Below, piece by piece: positions 52,695 through 61,796 of a stretch of 64,000 nucleotides of DNA. The stretch comes from Kroppenstedtia eburnea (GTDB taxonomy: Bacteria; Bacillota; Bacilli; Thermoactinomycetales; DSM-45169): NCBI RefSeq assembly GCF_013282215.1, contig NZ_CP048103.1, positions 2,108,001 through 2,172,000 of the forward strand. Reading direction: 5' to 3'. Position numbers and translations under genes: made by a program. Position 1 is the stretch's first letter. Each line of letters starts with the position of its first letter. The notes under the pieces are model-generated. The model searched no databases, was not told where the DNA came from, and saw only the letters and a program-made list of their open reading frames with translations.

Positions 52695-53060
52695 TTAAAA
52701 AGCCGCTTCCAAATGGTCGATCCGCAGGGGGTCGCCAGCGGGGGACAGGAGTACGGAGACCACATCGATCCGAAAGGAGGCCGTCTGCGATTGCCGCGAT
52801 TGCAGGTAGGCCAGTGCCAGCTTGCGAACCTGTTGCTGTTTTCTGCGGTCGATGGATTGAAATCCGTAACCGTATTGCCGCCCCCGGGTGGTCCGAACCT
52901 CCACAATCACCAACTCCCCCTCCCGCTCCGCGATCAGATCCAGTTCTCCATACCGGTTGCGCCAATTGGTTTCCAGGATGGTGTACCCTTTATTTTCAAG
53001 GTAGCGGGCGGCCAAGGCCTCACCGATCTGTCCGGTTTCCCTGCGCCGGTCTTTGCTCAC
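52695..53060 (-). CDS. yraN: YraN family (UPF0102) endonuclease-like protein
   Basis: 121 aa with the UPF0102 restriction-endonuclease-like core: GEALAARYLENKGYTILETNWRNRYGELDLIAEREGELVIVEVRT, where Glu, Asp and the E-x-R strand form the expected metal site. Start GTG 53060 follows GGGAGGGGAG. It sits next to rnhB as in Bacillus and many Bacillota. Biochemical role not settled in the family. Confidence 0.9.
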   Translation of the reverse strand: MSKDRRRETGQIGEALAARYLENKGYTILETNWRNRYGELDLIAEREGELVIVEVRTTRGRQYGYGFQSIDRRKQQQVRKLALAYLQSRQSQTASFRIDVVSVLLSPAGDPLRIDHLEAAF

Positions 53061-53154
53061 CGGATCTCCCCTCCCTTGATGTGCCTTTCAATCCATCATA
53101 ATACAAAATTCCTTCTATTTCCACAAATGGCCACAAAAAATCCCCGCCCTCCTC

Positions 53155-53949
53155 TCAGGCGAGGTACCTTGATTTTTCGTCCCGCTCCCTTACCGGGGCA
53201 AAACTTTTCCGGTGGATGGGACAGGTTCCCCAACGTTCCAGCGCAGCCAAATGATCCGGTGTTCCATAACCCATGTTTTTTTCAAATCCGTATTGGGGGT
53301 ATTTTTCTCCCGCCGCAGTCATCCAACGGTCCCGGAAGGTTTTGGCGATCACGGAGGCGGCGGCGATGGAATGGCTGAGTGCATCCCCTTTGACGATGGG
53401 ATGCTGGGGAAGAAAGAGTTCCGGAACCTCCACAGCATCCAGCAGGAGACAATCCGCTGCCGGCGAAAGGTCCGCCACCGCACAGCGCATCGCTTCATAG
53501 GTGGCCTGCAGGATATTGTGTTCATCGATGTACCGGTGGTCCGCCACCCCGATGCCGACAGCCACCGCATCCCGTTCAATCCTAACCCGGAGGGACTCCC
53601 GTTCTTCAGGGGACAATTTTTTGGAATCGTTCAGCCCCGTTGCATCAAACCCCAAAGGCAGGATCACCGCCGCCGCCACCACCGGTCCGGCCAGCGGACC
53701 CCGTCCCGCCTCATCCACTCCGGCGATGGCCTGATAGCCTTGACGGCGATACTCGCGTTCCAGTCGCCACATCCTGTCCATTCGTTCGACTTCCCGCCGG
53801 CGGGCTTCCCGCTTCTTTATGTACGAGGTGGCCAGCTTGCGGACGCCGGCCCGGGAGTCCGTCTGCAGCGCTTCCAGGAAAGAGTCGGACACCTCTTCAT
53901 CCTGCTCCAGACGGATCTTAATCTCACGGATCGTTCCCTTCACGCTCAT
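53155..53949 (-). CDS. rnhB: ribonuclease HII
   Basis: Removes misincorporated ribonucleotides from DNA and RNA primers (264 aa). Catalytic acidic residues: AIAGVDEAGRGPLAGPVVAAAV (Asp-Glu), the later LLLDAVEVP Asp, and GDALSHSIAAASVIAKTFRD. A long N-terminal helical extension of about 70 residues (IREIKIRLEQDEEVSDSFLE) is typical for Bacillota RnhB and acts in substrate binding. ATG 53949 lies inside the end of rbgA (26-base overlap) with GGAGG nine bases upstream. Confidence 0.94.
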   Translation of the reverse strand: MSVKGTIREIKIRLEQDEEVSDSFLEALQTDSRAGVRKLATSYIKKREARRREVERMDRMWRLEREYRRQGYQAIAGVDEAGRGPLAGPVVAAAVILPLGFDATGLNDSKKLSPEERESLRVRIERDAVAVGIGVADHRYIDEHNILQATYEAMRCAVADLSPAADCLLLDAVEVPELFLPQHPIVKGDALSHSIAAASVIAKTFRDRWMTAAGEKYPQYGFEKNMGYGTPDHLAALERWGTCPIHRKSFAPVRERDEKSRYLA

Positions 53950-54814
53950 CGGTTCCATCCTCCCAATCTGTGGGAAATTCCAGGGAGATCCTGCCCAGGC
54001 GACCGGAACGGTAGTCACGCAACACCACTTCCGCCGCCTTTTCCAGATCAATTTCCCCGCCCTTCCGCATGCATCCCCGCCGTCTCCCCACCTCTTCCAA
54101 CAGGAGGCGTGCCTCCGGATTCTCCCCGGGATTCAGCCGGTATCGGTCGCGGATGAGATCCGGGTAGCGCTCCGCTATGTAATTTAACAGATAGAGACCG
54201 ATTTCCTCCACAGAGAGAACCTCTTCTTTGATCGCCCCGCTTGCCGCCAGACGCAAACCCACTTTGGGGTCGTCAAATTTGGGCCAGAGGATCCCCGGAG
54301 TATCCAGAAGTTCCATCCCGTTTCCCAGCTTAATCCACTGTTGGTTACGGGTCACTCCCGGCCGGTCTCCGGTTTTTGCCGTACTCCGTCCGGCGAGACG
54401 GTTGATCAGAGCCGATTTGCCCACATTGGGCACACCCACCACCATGGCCCGGATCCGATGACGCCGGATTCCTTTGCGGGTTTGGGACGCAAGTTTCTCT
54501 TTCACCAACTCCCGGCTGATGGGTCCGATCTGTTGGATCCCCGCACCCGACAAGATATCCACCGGTTGTGCCCGCACCTTGTCCGAACGGAAAAACCCGG
54601 CCCAGAGCCGGGTCGCTTCCCGATCCGCCAGGTCACTCTTGGTGAGTAGGATGAGACGGGGCTTTTCCCGGATCAGATCCCCGATCATCGGATTGCGGCT
54701 GGACAGAGGCAAGCGGGCATCCAGCAATTCGAAGACCAGATCCACCTGATTCAGTTTTTCTTCCACTTGTCGGCGGGCTTTTGCCATATGACCCGGAAAC
54801 CATTGGATTGTCAT
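53924..54814 (-). CDS. rbgA: ribosome biogenesis GTPase RbgA (YlqF)
   Basis: Essential GTPase for maturation of the 50S subunit (296 aa). Circularly permuted G motifs: G4 LLTKSDLAD comes first (about 60-66), then G1 GVPNVGKSALINRL (about 130), and G3 LDTPGILWP (about 177). The N-terminal FPGHMAKARRQVEEKL is diagnostic. Coupled to rnhB. SD GGTGA upstream of ATG. Confidence 0.95.
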   Translation of the reverse strand: MTIQWFPGHMAKARRQVEEKLNQVDLVFELLDARLPLSSRNPMIGDLIREKPRLILLTKSDLADREATRLWAGFFRSDKVRAQPVDILSGAGIQQIGPISRELVKEKLASQTRKGIRRHRIRAMVVGVPNVGKSALINRLAGRSTAKTGDRPGVTRNQQWIKLGNGMELLDTPGILWPKFDDPKVGLRLAASGAIKEEVLSVEEIGLYLLNYIAERYPDLIRDRYRLNPGENPEARLLLEEVGRRRGCMRKGGEIDLEKAAEVVLRDYRSGRLGRISLEFPTDWEDGTDEREGNDP

Positions 54815-54829
54815 CTTGGAATCACCTTT

Positions 54830-55387
54830 TCACCAAAGAAAGGAAAAGTCATTTGCGGGCCAAAACACGAGGTCTGCCCGCCCCACAATCGAGTCGATGG
54901 GAACCGGCCCCAGCTCCGGGCTGCGGCTGTCACTGCTGTTCATCCGGTTGTCTCCCATCACGAAAACATGTCCTTTGGGTACTGTCACGGGTTCAAAGTC
55001 CGCCGTTCGGTTCCCCTCATCTATGTACGGTTCCTCAATACTCTTGCCGTTCACCCGAACCATGTTATTTTGGGCGGAGACAGTCTGACCCGGAAGCGCA
55101 ATCACCCTCTTGATGTAATCCTTGTTTTCCGTGGCATGGAAAACCACCACTTCACCCGGTTTGGGGTCCCGGAAGTGATAGATCACTTTGTTGACGATCA
55201 CCAGATCACCGTCGTGCAGGGTGGACAACATGGAGGGTCCGGAAACACTGAAAGGGGAAAAGACCAGATAGCGGATCACCAGGGCGAGGATGACTGCGAT
55301 CGCCAATGCCTGCACCCATTCCCAGGTTTCATCGTTGCCCCGCTTACTGTGACCATGTCTGGTGGAACGGGGGATGAACTCGCTCAT
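54830..55387 (-). CDS. lepB: signal peptidase I
   Basis: Membrane-bound protease that removes Sec/Tat signal peptides (185 aa). One N-terminal TM (VQALAIAVILALVIRYLVF), the Ser nucleophile in FSVSGPSMLSTLHDGD, the Lys general base in DYIKRVIALPGQTV and box E GDNRMNSSDSRSPELGPV. ATG 55387 with AGGAGGAG. It lies between rplS and rbgA as in Bacillus sipS/lepB contexts. Confidence 0.95.
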   Translation of the reverse strand: MSEFIPRSTRHGHSKRGNDETWEWVQALAIAVILALVIRYLVFSPFSVSGPSMLSTLHDGDLVIVNKVIYHFRDPKPGEVVVFHATENKDYIKRVIALPGQTVSAQNNMVRVNGKSIEEPYIDEGNRTADFEPVTVPKGHVFVMGDNRMNSSDSRSPELGPVPIDSIVGRADLVFWPANDFSFLW

Positions 55388-55456
55388 GAGGCTCCTCCTG
55401 ACTCTCGCGATCACACCAACAAGAATACGGAGATTTCAGATATGGAAATGTGATAA

Positions 55457-55481
55457 AAGGGCTTGAGATCCCCAAGCCCTT
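55457..55481 (-). terminator. probable terminator after rplS
   Basis: AAGGGCTTG/CCAAGCCCTT, immediately downstream of rplS on the minus strand. The T tract is weak, so read-through into lepB is likely. Confidence 0.55.
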
Positions 55482-55489
55482 CCAACTGA

Positions 55490-55834
55490 TTAATGAATTT
55501 CCTTGATCCGGGCCGCTTTGCCGCGCAGTTTGCGCAGATAAAACAGCTTGGCACGACGCACTTTACCGCGACGGGTCACCTCGATCTTGTCGATCCGCGG
55601 TGAGTGCAGCGGGAAGGTCCGTTCAACGCCGATGTTGTAAGAGATCTTCCGGACGGTGAACGTCTCGGAGATCCCTCCCCCACGCCGCTGGATCACCACG
55701 CCTTCAAAAACCTGGATCCGTTCCCGTTGACCTTCAACAACTTTTACGTGGACCCGAACCGTGTCACCGGCACGGAAGCGGGGAATATCCTTGCGCAATT
55801 GTTGTTCGCCGATTTCGCGTACGAGTTGGTTCAT
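55490..55834 (-). CDS. rplS: 50S ribosomal protein L19
   Basis: 114 aa, standard size. Core [49 protein letters not shown] and [32 protein letters not shown]. It sits at the 30S-50S interface. ATG with GGAAGGAGGG. It belongs to the rpsP-rimM-trmD-rplS operon. Confidence 0.98.
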   Translation of the reverse strand: MNQLVREIGEQQLRKDIPRFRAGDTVRVHVKVVEGQRERIQVFEGVVIQRRGGGISETFTVRKISYNIGVERTFPLHSPRIDKIEVTRRGKVRRAKLFYLRKLRGKAARIKEIH

Positions 55835-55945
55835 GGGTTTCCCTCCTTCCCGTCAGCTTTTTTGTATATCATCCGGTACGTTTGCCTGAGCACAAAAACC
55901 ATTTTAGCACATGGTTCAGCTGAAAACAATGAACACCGCGGGGAG

Positions 55946-56689
55946 TCAGCCCCCACCGGCTTCTTCCTTCAATTTTTTGAGGAATTGGCGATCCTCTTCG
56001 GATAATTCCGCTGTCTCCAGCAACTCCGGCCGCCGCTCCCAGGTACGGAGCAGGGACTGGTGCCGGCGCCACCGGTCGATCTCGGCGTGGTGGCCCGACA
56101 GCAACACATCCGGGACCTTCCAGCCCCGAAAATCGGCGGGGCGGGTATACTGGGGATATTCCAGCAATCCCATGGAAAAGGAGTCGGTTTCCGCCGAAGA
56201 TTCGTTGCCCAAAACACCGGAAACCAGACGGATGACGCTGTCCATCAGCACCATCGCCGGCAACTCGCCGCCGGTCAGCACGTAATCCCCGATGGAAATC
56301 TCCTCATCCACCAGGTGTTGCCGGACCCGCTCATCAAACCCCTCATAATGGCCACACAGGAGGATCAGGCGATCATGACCGGCCAACTCCTCCGCCTTCA
56401 GCTGGGTGAAGGGAACTCCCTGGGGGCTCATCATCAGCACCCGGGGCCGGATCGGTTCGTCCCGGACCAGCTCCTCCACCGCCCGGAACAAGGGCTCCGG
56501 TTTCAACACCATCCCGCTGCCGCCCCCATAGGGTGTGTCGTCAACGGTTCGGTGCTTGTTGGTGCTGTAATCCCGGAAGTTCGTAAGCGAAACCTCGACC
56601 CGCCCCTGCTCGATCGCGCGACCGATCACACTGGAGGAAAAGAAGCCCTCGAACATTTCCGGAAACAATGTCAAGACGTCGAAACGCAA
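55946..56689 (-). CDS. trmD: tRNA (guanine-N1)-methyltransferase TrmD
   Basis: Methylates G37 of tRNAs with GG anticodon context (247 aa). Trefoil-knot AdoMet motifs: [13 protein letters not shown] and [27 protein letters not shown]-terminal [26 protein letters not shown]. Start TTG with GAGGTGA upstream. Follows rimM by 16 bases. A C-terminal tail of about ten residues (KLKEEAGGG) is slightly longer than usual. Confidence 0.97.
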   Translation of the reverse strand: MRFDVLTLFPEMFEGFFSSSVIGRAIEQGRVEVSLTNFRDYSTNKHRTVDDTPYGGGSGMVLKPEPLFRAVEELVRDEPIRPRVLMMSPQGVPFTQLKAEELAGHDRLILLCGHYEGFDERVRQHLVDEEISIGDYVLTGGELPAMVLMDSVIRLVSGVLGNESSAETDSFSMGLLEYPQYTRPADFRGWKVPDVLLSGHHAEIDRWRRHQSLLRTWERRPELLETAELSEEDRQFLKKLKEEAGGG

Positions 56690-56705
56690 AGCCGTGTCAC
56701 CTCGA

Positions 56706-57227
56706 TCACTCCAACCCTTCCATCCACCGGATGATCACCTGCTTGGCCGACGGATCCACTTTCCGGACCACATCATCGATAAAGGGGATGAGGACTTCCC
56801 CGCCGCCGTCTTTCCGGATCACCCAGACATCGTTGGCCCCGGGCTGCAGGATCTCAGTGATGACCCCCACAGGTTCGCCTTCCGTGGTCACGACCCGGGA
56901 CCCCACGATTTCATGCAGGTAAAAAGCGTCCTCTTCCGGTTCCACCGCTTCCTCCCGACTGACGCTGAGCAGACCGCCCTTGAAGGGCTCCGCCTGATTG
57001 ATGTTCGTCCACTCCTCGAACTGCACCAGCCAGAAATCCTTGTGCGGACGGGCACGGACCACCGTAATGGGCCGCCCCTCCTCCAGGCTCGGGTGAACCA
57101 GGAGAAGTTGGGTGCCGGGGGCGAAGCGAAGCTCCGGGTAGTCCGTCCGCGAATGGACCCGAACCTCCCCCCGGATGCCGTGGGTGCCGGCGATCCGGCC
57201 CACTGTCAACAGATCCGGTTCCTGCAT
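56706..57227 (-). CDS. rimM: 16S rRNA processing protein RimM
   Basis: 173 aa. N-terminal RimM domain [30 protein letters not shown], then a PRC-barrel domain ([40 protein letters not shown]). It assists 30S head maturation. ATG 57227 has AAAGGAGGG; a longer upstream reading lacks support. Confidence 0.97.
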   Translation of the reverse strand: MQEPDLLTVGRIAGTHGIRGEVRVHSRTDYPELRFAPGTQLLLVHPSLEEGRPITVVRARPHKDFWLVQFEEWTNINQAEPFKGGLLSVSREEAVEPEEDAFYLHEIVGSRVVTTEGEPVGVITEILQPGANDVWVIRKDGGGEVLIPFIDDVVRKVDPSAKQVIIRWMEGLE

Positions 57228-57261
57228 GAAGCGCCCTCCTTTCAAACTCTCCACGGGCCGG

Positions 57262-57489
57262 TCAGAGGATCTCCACCGTGACCCGTTTCTGTTCCCGCAC
57301 AGCGGCGGCGCCAACCACCGTGCGGATCGCCTTGGCGATACGACCTTGTTTCCCGATCACCTTGCCCATATCTTCCGGGGCGACGGAAATTTGCAGGACG
57401 AGGCGGTCTTCATCCTCTGTTTCCCGGACACGGACGGCATCAGGATGGTCCACCAACGCCCGGGCGATCACCTCTACCAGTTCCTTCAA
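57262..57489 (-). CDS. khpA: KH-domain RNA-binding protein KhpA
   Basis: 75 aa, a single KH domain (RLVLQISVAPEDMGKVIGKQGRIAKAIRTVVGAAA with the GKQG loop). It is the KhpA/YlqC family protein normally between rpsP and rimM, a partner of KhpB in RNA binding. Start TTG 57489 with GGGGGAG five bases upstream. Confidence 0.95.
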   Translation of the reverse strand: MKELVEVIARALVDHPDAVRVRETEDEDRLVLQISVAPEDMGKVIGKQGRIAKAIRTVVGAAAVREQKRVTVEIL

Positions 57490-57527
57490 TCTGACTCCCC
57501 CTCGGGCCGGATGGTATCAGCTTGGGA

Positions 57528-57800
57528 TTACTTTTGGTTTTTGGCTTCGTGCAACTTTTTCAGAATGCCTTCTTTCCGGAACAGGTTTTTCACTGTATCG
57601 GAAGGTTGGGCACCCGTGTTCAGCCATTTCATCGCTTTGTCCTCGTCAATCTTGACCTGAGCCGGTTGGGTCAGCGGGTTGTAATACCCGATTTCCTCGA
57701 TGAACCGACCGTCGCGGGGGGCACGGGAGTCGGCCACCACCACACGATAGAACGGGGATTTTTTGGCACCCATTCGTTTCAGACGGATCTTCACTGCCAT
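57528..57800 (-). CDS. rpsP: 30S ribosomal protein S16
   Basis: 90 aa: [42 protein letters not shown] is diagnostic. ATG with GGAGGTGA. The first ribosomal gene of the operon, 18 bases after ffh. Confidence 0.98.
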   Translation of the reverse strand: MAVKIRLKRMGAKKSPFYRVVVADSRAPRDGRFIEEIGYYNPLTQPAQVKIDEDKAMKWLNTGAQPSDTVKNLFRKEGILKKLHEAKNQK

Positions 57801-57818
57801 TTTGCTTTCACCTCCTCT

Positions 57819-59168
57819 TCAGGGCATAAAGGGAAATTTAAGCTTCCCGAACCCTTTCTTTTTCTTTCCTTTGGACATGGAGGTAAAGTTCTTCATCATC
57901 TTCTTCATGTCCATAAACTGCTTGATCAGGCGGTTCACATCCTGAACCGTGGTCCCGCTGCCGGCGGCGATTCGCCTGCGCCGTCCTGCGTTGATAATCT
58001 CGGGGTTCTGTTTTTCTTCCCGGGTCATCGACCGGATGATCGCCTCCACTTTGGTGAGCTGTTTTTCATCCACTTGGAGGTTCTTCATGTTTTTCATCTG
58101 TCCCATCCCCGGCATCATGCCGAGCAGTTCATCCAGGGGACCCATGTTGCGCACCTGCTCCATCTGTTCGAGGAAGTCATCAAAGGTGAACTGCTGGGTG
58201 CGCAGCTTCCGCTCCAGGTCCTTCGCCTTCTCCTGGTCGACGGAGGCTTGAGCTTTTTCGATGAGAGTGAGGACATCCCCCATCCCCAGGATCCGGGAAG
58301 CCATCCGCTCCGGGTGGAAGGGTTCCAGGGCATCCACCTTTTCCCCCATCCCGACGAATTTCACCGGACAGTCCGTCACCGACTTGACGGACAGGGCGGC
58401 TCCGCCCCGGGTGTCTCCATCCAGCTTGGTCAGAATCACACCGGTCAATCCCAGTTCCCGGTTGAAGCTCTCCGCCACATTGACGGCATCCTGACCGGTC
58501 ATCGCATCCACCACCAGCAGGATTTCGTCGGGTTGCACCTTCTCCCGGATCGCCTTCAGTTCACCCATCATCGTCTCATCGATATGGAGACGACCGGCGG
58601 TGTCGATCAGGACGGTATCGTGTCCCTCTTCCTTGGCTTTGGCCACCCCGTCGACGGCGATCCGGACCGGGCTTTCCTGGTCCCCCATGGAGAAGACCGG
58701 CAGCTCCACCTGGTCTCCGAGGACTTCCAGCTGCCGGATGGCAGCCGGACGGTAGACGTCACCCGCCACAAGAAGCGGATGCCGGTTCTGCTTTTTGAGG
58801 AAACGTCCCAACTTTCCGGTGGTGGTGGTTTTCCCCGCCCCCTGGAGCCCGACCATCAGGATCACTGACGGTTTGGAGGTGAGGTTCAGTTTCTCCTGGG
58901 TCCCGCCCATCAGGCTGGACAGCTCCTCATTGACAACCTTGATCACTTGCTGGCCGGGCGTCAGGCTTTTCAGCACTTCCTGTCCGACGGCACGTTCCCG
59001 CACCTTGGACACAAAGTCTTTCACCACTTTATAGTTGACGTCGGCTTCGAGGAGGGCCAGGCGGACTTCCCGCATCGCGACTTTCACATCCGCCTCGCTC
59101 ACCTTTCCCTTGCCGCGCAACTTGGCGAGGGCCGATTGCAGCCGTTCGGACAACCCTTCAAATGCCAT
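57819..59168 (-). CDS. ffh: signal recognition particle protein Ffh
   Basis: GTPase subunit of SRP (449 aa). N domain then G domain: MVGLQGAGKTTTTGKLGRFL (G1), VLIDTAGRLHIDETMM (G3), VILTKLDGDTRGG (G4). The C-terminal Met-rich M domain (MMPGMGQMKNMKN) ends with AAGSGTTVQDVNRLIKQF, binding SRP RNA and signal sequences. ATG with GGGGAGG. It follows ylxM, as in all Bacillales. Confidence 0.98.
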   Translation of the reverse strand: MAFEGLSERLQSALAKLRGKGKVSEADVKVAMREVRLALLEADVNYKVVKDFVSKVRERAVGQEVLKSLTPGQQVIKVVNEELSSLMGGTQEKLNLTSKPSVILMVGLQGAGKTTTTGKLGRFLKKQNRHPLLVAGDVYRPAAIRQLEVLGDQVELPVFSMGDQESPVRIAVDGVAKAKEEGHDTVLIDTAGRLHIDETMMGELKAIREKVQPDEILLVVDAMTGQDAVNVAESFNRELGLTGVILTKLDGDTRGGAALSVKSVTDCPVKFVGMGEKVDALEPFHPERMASRILGMGDVLTLIEKAQASVDQEKAKDLERKLRTQQFTFDDFLEQMEQVRNMGPLDELLGMMPGMGQMKNMKNLQVDEKQLTKVEAIIRSMTREEKQNPEIINAGRRRRIAAGSGTTVQDVNRLIKQFMDMKKMMKNFTSMSKGKKKKGFGKLKFPFMP

Positions 59169-59208
59169 GCGATAAGCCTCCCCGTTATGTGATCCCGGTC
59201 ATCACCGG

Positions 59209-59538
59209 TCAATCCATGCCCAAAAGTTCCTCCAGCAGTTCCCCCACATCCTTCCGCTCCGGGTGGTCTTCCAGCCTTTCCAGAATCCTGTCGGCCAGCT
59301 CCCGTCTGCGGATGTGTTTTGTGAGGAGTCCCAGCTCTTCCTCCAGGTTTTCCAGTGTACTCCGGGAGCGCTTGACGGTCTCGTGAACCCCCTGACGGGA
59401 GATACCGAGGTGATCCGCGATCTCCCCAAAGGACCAGTCTTCGTGGAAATACAACTCCATCACCTGCCGCTGCTTCTCCGTCAGCAAAGGAGCGTAGAAA
59501 TCGTAGAGCAGGTTGACCCGGGTCGTCTCCTCCAACAT
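59209..59538 (-). CDS. ylxM: YlxM-family helix-turn-helix protein, SRP-associated
   Basis: 109 aa, sigma-70 region 4-like DNA-binding fold (LYDFYAPLLTEKQRQVMELYFHEDWSFGEIADHLGISRQGVHETVKRS). YlxM proteins bind SRP and modulate its GTPase in some Bacillota. ATG with GAGGTGG. Directly upstream of ffh. Confidence 0.95.
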   Translation of the reverse strand: MLEETTRVNLLYDFYAPLLTEKQRQVMELYFHEDWSFGEIADHLGISRQGVHETVKRSRSTLENLEEELGLLTKHIRRRELADRILERLEDHPERKDVGELLEELLGMD

Positions 59539-59739
59539 GAGCCCACCTCACATCCCGTCAAGCCAAACACCTTTACACGAGGGTTATCATATCAGGCGGG
59601 AGAGCCCGTGTCAAGGTTTTCTCATTGGCAGCAAGATCTCGGGAGGGTTCGATTTGGGTGAACCCCCTTTATTTGGTTGGATGGTCTTCCGTTCACGCGA
59701 GATATTACCTAATATCTCAAATAAAGGAGTGACCATTTC

Positions 59740-60528
59740 GTGCAGCGTGCACCCTGGTTTGCGCTTGTTTCCATCATCATCATTTCATCACTCTTGGCCA
59801 GCGCTCCCACAGCGGCTTACGGGACAAAGCCTTATCACTTTGGCTTCAAGAAGAGCAAAGACGGTCAGCTCGCTTCCATTGCACAGGAAGGCTTCATGGA
59901 GATCCTGCAGAAGCAGGGCGCCATCTTTCTCGGGGATAAAGACAAAAAAGAACTGTATCTCACCTTTGACAACGGATATGAGAATGGCCACACCCTCAAG
60001 GTTCTCGATGTTTTAAAAGAGAAAAAGGTGCCTGCCGCTTTTTTTGTGACGGGTCATTATGTGAAAGACCAGCCTGAATTGATCAAGCGTATGGTGAAGG
60101 AAGGGCATGTGATCGGGAATCACTCGTGGAGCCATCCGGACATGTCTCGAATCCCTGTCGGCAGAATGAAGGAAGAGCTGTCCAAAGTCCAGGAAGAGGT
60201 CTCTCATTTGACCGGGCAAAAGGAGATGCATTTTGAACGCCCTCCCCGGGGAATCTTCAGTGAGCAGACCTTGGCCGTCAGCAGGGAGCTTGGCTATACC
60301 ACTGTTTTTTGGTCAGTTGCTTATCAGGATTGGAATACAAAACAGCAAAAAGGATGGAACCATGCTTACCAAAAGGTGATGTCTCAGCTTCATCCCGGTG
60401 CGGTGATTCTGCTTCACTCCGTCTCAAAAGATAATGCGGAGGCTTTGGCAAAAATTATTGATGATGCGAGAAAACAGGGATATGAGTTCAAGAGTTTGGA
60501 GCAGTTGAAGGTGAAACATTACAATTAG
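59740..60528 (+). CDS. PdaA-like polysaccharide deacetylase
   Basis: Secreted NodB-homology deacetylase (262 aa), likely the delta-lactam-forming muramic-acid deacetylase of the spore cortex. Signal peptide about 1-26 (FALVSIIIISSLLASAPTAAYG); the YHFGFKKSKDG start of the mature part is typical of PdaA. The metal site has the PdaA-type LTFDNGYENGHT (Asn replaces the second Asp) and HVIGNHSWSHPDMS; later RPPRG and GAVILLHSV complete the fold. GTG start with AAAGGAG. Divergent from ylxM. Confidence 0.92.
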   Translation: MQRAPWFALVSIIIISSLLASAPTAAYGTKPYHFGFKKSKDGQLASIAQEGFMEILQKQGAIFLGDKDKKELYLTFDNGYENGHTLKVLDVLKEKKVPAAFFVTGHYVKDQPELIKRMVKEGHVIGNHSWSHPDMSRIPVGRMKEELSKVQEEVSHLTGQKEMHFERPPRGIFSEQTLAVSRELGYTTVFWSVAYQDWNTKQQKGWNHAYQKVMSQLHPGAVILLHSVSKDNAEALAKIIDDARKQGYEFKSLEQLKVKHYN

Positions 60529-60741
60529 CGTAAAAGACTCACCACTGTCACAGGTTTCCCTTCGTCCGGCGCGGCAACCCCTCCCATCCATGAAGGGAAT
60601 ACAGAACTCCCGTCGAAGCAAATGATATTCTGACATGGGAGGGGGATCGGTGGTATTCAGGTCGTCGCGGGAAAAAGATTGTATCACTTACATCAAGCTT
60701 CACGGCACCGTCCCCTTGGTGGGTGGTGCCGTTTATAAAAG

Positions 60742-61143
60742 GCGAGCGAGAAAACCCAGCCCTTTAGGGTTGGGATGAAAGCGAGCGTCGTTCGGTGTCC
60801 CCCTTTTGGGGATACTTAGAACGACAAATTCTGAAAAGTCATTTACAAACATGCGTTCTGTTGTTACACTCAGCTTAGTTGCTATTTGAAAAGTGGATAG
60901 CATATGGGGTTGTGCAAGCCAATCGTCTTGCATGTAAAATGCGATGCGTACCTTCATGGCTGGGATGAAATGCGAAAACCAAGCGATCATTCCAGCCTGA
61001 GACATGGCAACTAAACTCCGTTTTTTAACCGTGGGGCACACGGGGATCGCTTGGTTCATTTCTCCGGGTTGCCGGAGATTACCCAAGCGACCGGAGGAAG
61101 TGCCTGTGGTAAATCCAACGCCTTCAGGCGTGTGGAGTGTCAA
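60742..61143 (+). mobile_element. transposase-less IS200/IS605-like element with omega-RNA-like structure, copy 2
   Basis: Homologue of 30390-30755. Begins GGCGAGCGAGAAAACCCAGC with a CCCAGCCC-TTTA-GGGTTGGG hairpin like those at the 3' end of tnpB genes, then GTCGTTC/GAACGAC with inner GTCCCC/GGGGAT, a 12-bp AACCAAGCGATC/GATCGCTTGGTT helix, CTCCGG/CCGGAG, and an end hairpin (CCAACGCC-TTCA-GGCGTGTGG) followed by GTGTCAA. No transposase frame. A terminator-like GGCACC/GGTGCC stem at 60703-60731 borders its left side. Its end is inside the HIT gene. Confidence 0.6.
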
Positions 61144-61515
61144 GAAAGTGATCGCATTCTGATCTCCCATTTGCTCCCCGGAGAAGGAGATCGGCATTAC
61201 TTGGGCCATTTCCTGATCGAACCGAAACGGCATATTGAAGGTCTCGGGGAACTCATCGATGCCGAAGCGGAGGAGATCGGCCGCATGACCGCCCGGCTCA
61301 GCCGCGCCCTCAAGGAGGGCGAGGGAGCCGAACATGTCTATTCCTTTGTCCTGGGCCACCACGTCCCCCACCTCCATATCCATGTGATCCCCCGCTATCC
61401 CGGTGCACCCCGGGAATACTGGGGAATGCGGGTCAATGAATGGCCCGATGCGTCCCGGGGCGGGAAGGAAGCGATCGAGGCGCTCTGTGAGCGGGTGCGA
61501 AAAAAACTCACATAA
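61132..61515 (+). pseudogene. HIT-family hydrolase, 5' end replaced by mobile element
   Basis: Histidine-triad nucleotide-hydrolase domain: YLGHFLIEPKRHIEGLGELI, EHVYSFVLGHHVPHLHIHVIPRYPGAPREYW with the intact HxHxH triad. The family normally has about 25 further N-terminal residues with a CxxC pair; here that part is missing, and the frame instead runs into the right-end hairpin of the adjacent element (GTG 61132 is the best in-frame start). The C-terminal Trp/Gly-rich WPDASRGGKEAIEAL is complete. It may be a still-translated truncated gene or a pseudogene. Fold identity is certain; activity is not. Confidence 0.8.
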
Positions 61516-61604
61516 GCCCCGTCCTCAAGCCCACCACAGCCAAACCCGGCCGGTGATTTCCACAAACTCGATCAGGGCCTCCATACTCCCCACCCCTTGG
61601 TTCA

Positions 61605-61796
61605 CTATATCGGGGCACAGCTCATACAGTCTTTCACAACAGAGCGCAGGAAGGCCAGTGTTTCCTCCGCCCATTCCTTTGAACCGACGGCGGAAAATCC
61701 ATGTGGATCTCTGACCCGGCCGAAGTCATATGTAAAACAGGCGCTTTTTCCCCTTTGCAATTTTCTTTCTTTAAGATCCCCATGCTTTTCGATCAT
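61605..61796 (-). CDS. 63-aa protein, unknown function
   Basis: Starts within the last 26 bases of the gene upstream on the minus strand, with GGTGGA five bases before the ATG, so it would be translationally coupled. Sequence is mixed (KERKLQRGKSACFTYDFGRV, EWAEETLAFLRSVVKDCM) with two Cys. No family recognised. Confidence 0.45.
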   Translation of the reverse strand: MIEKHGDLKERKLQRGKSACFTYDFGRVRDPHGFSAVGSKEWAEETLAFLRSVVKDCMSCAPI

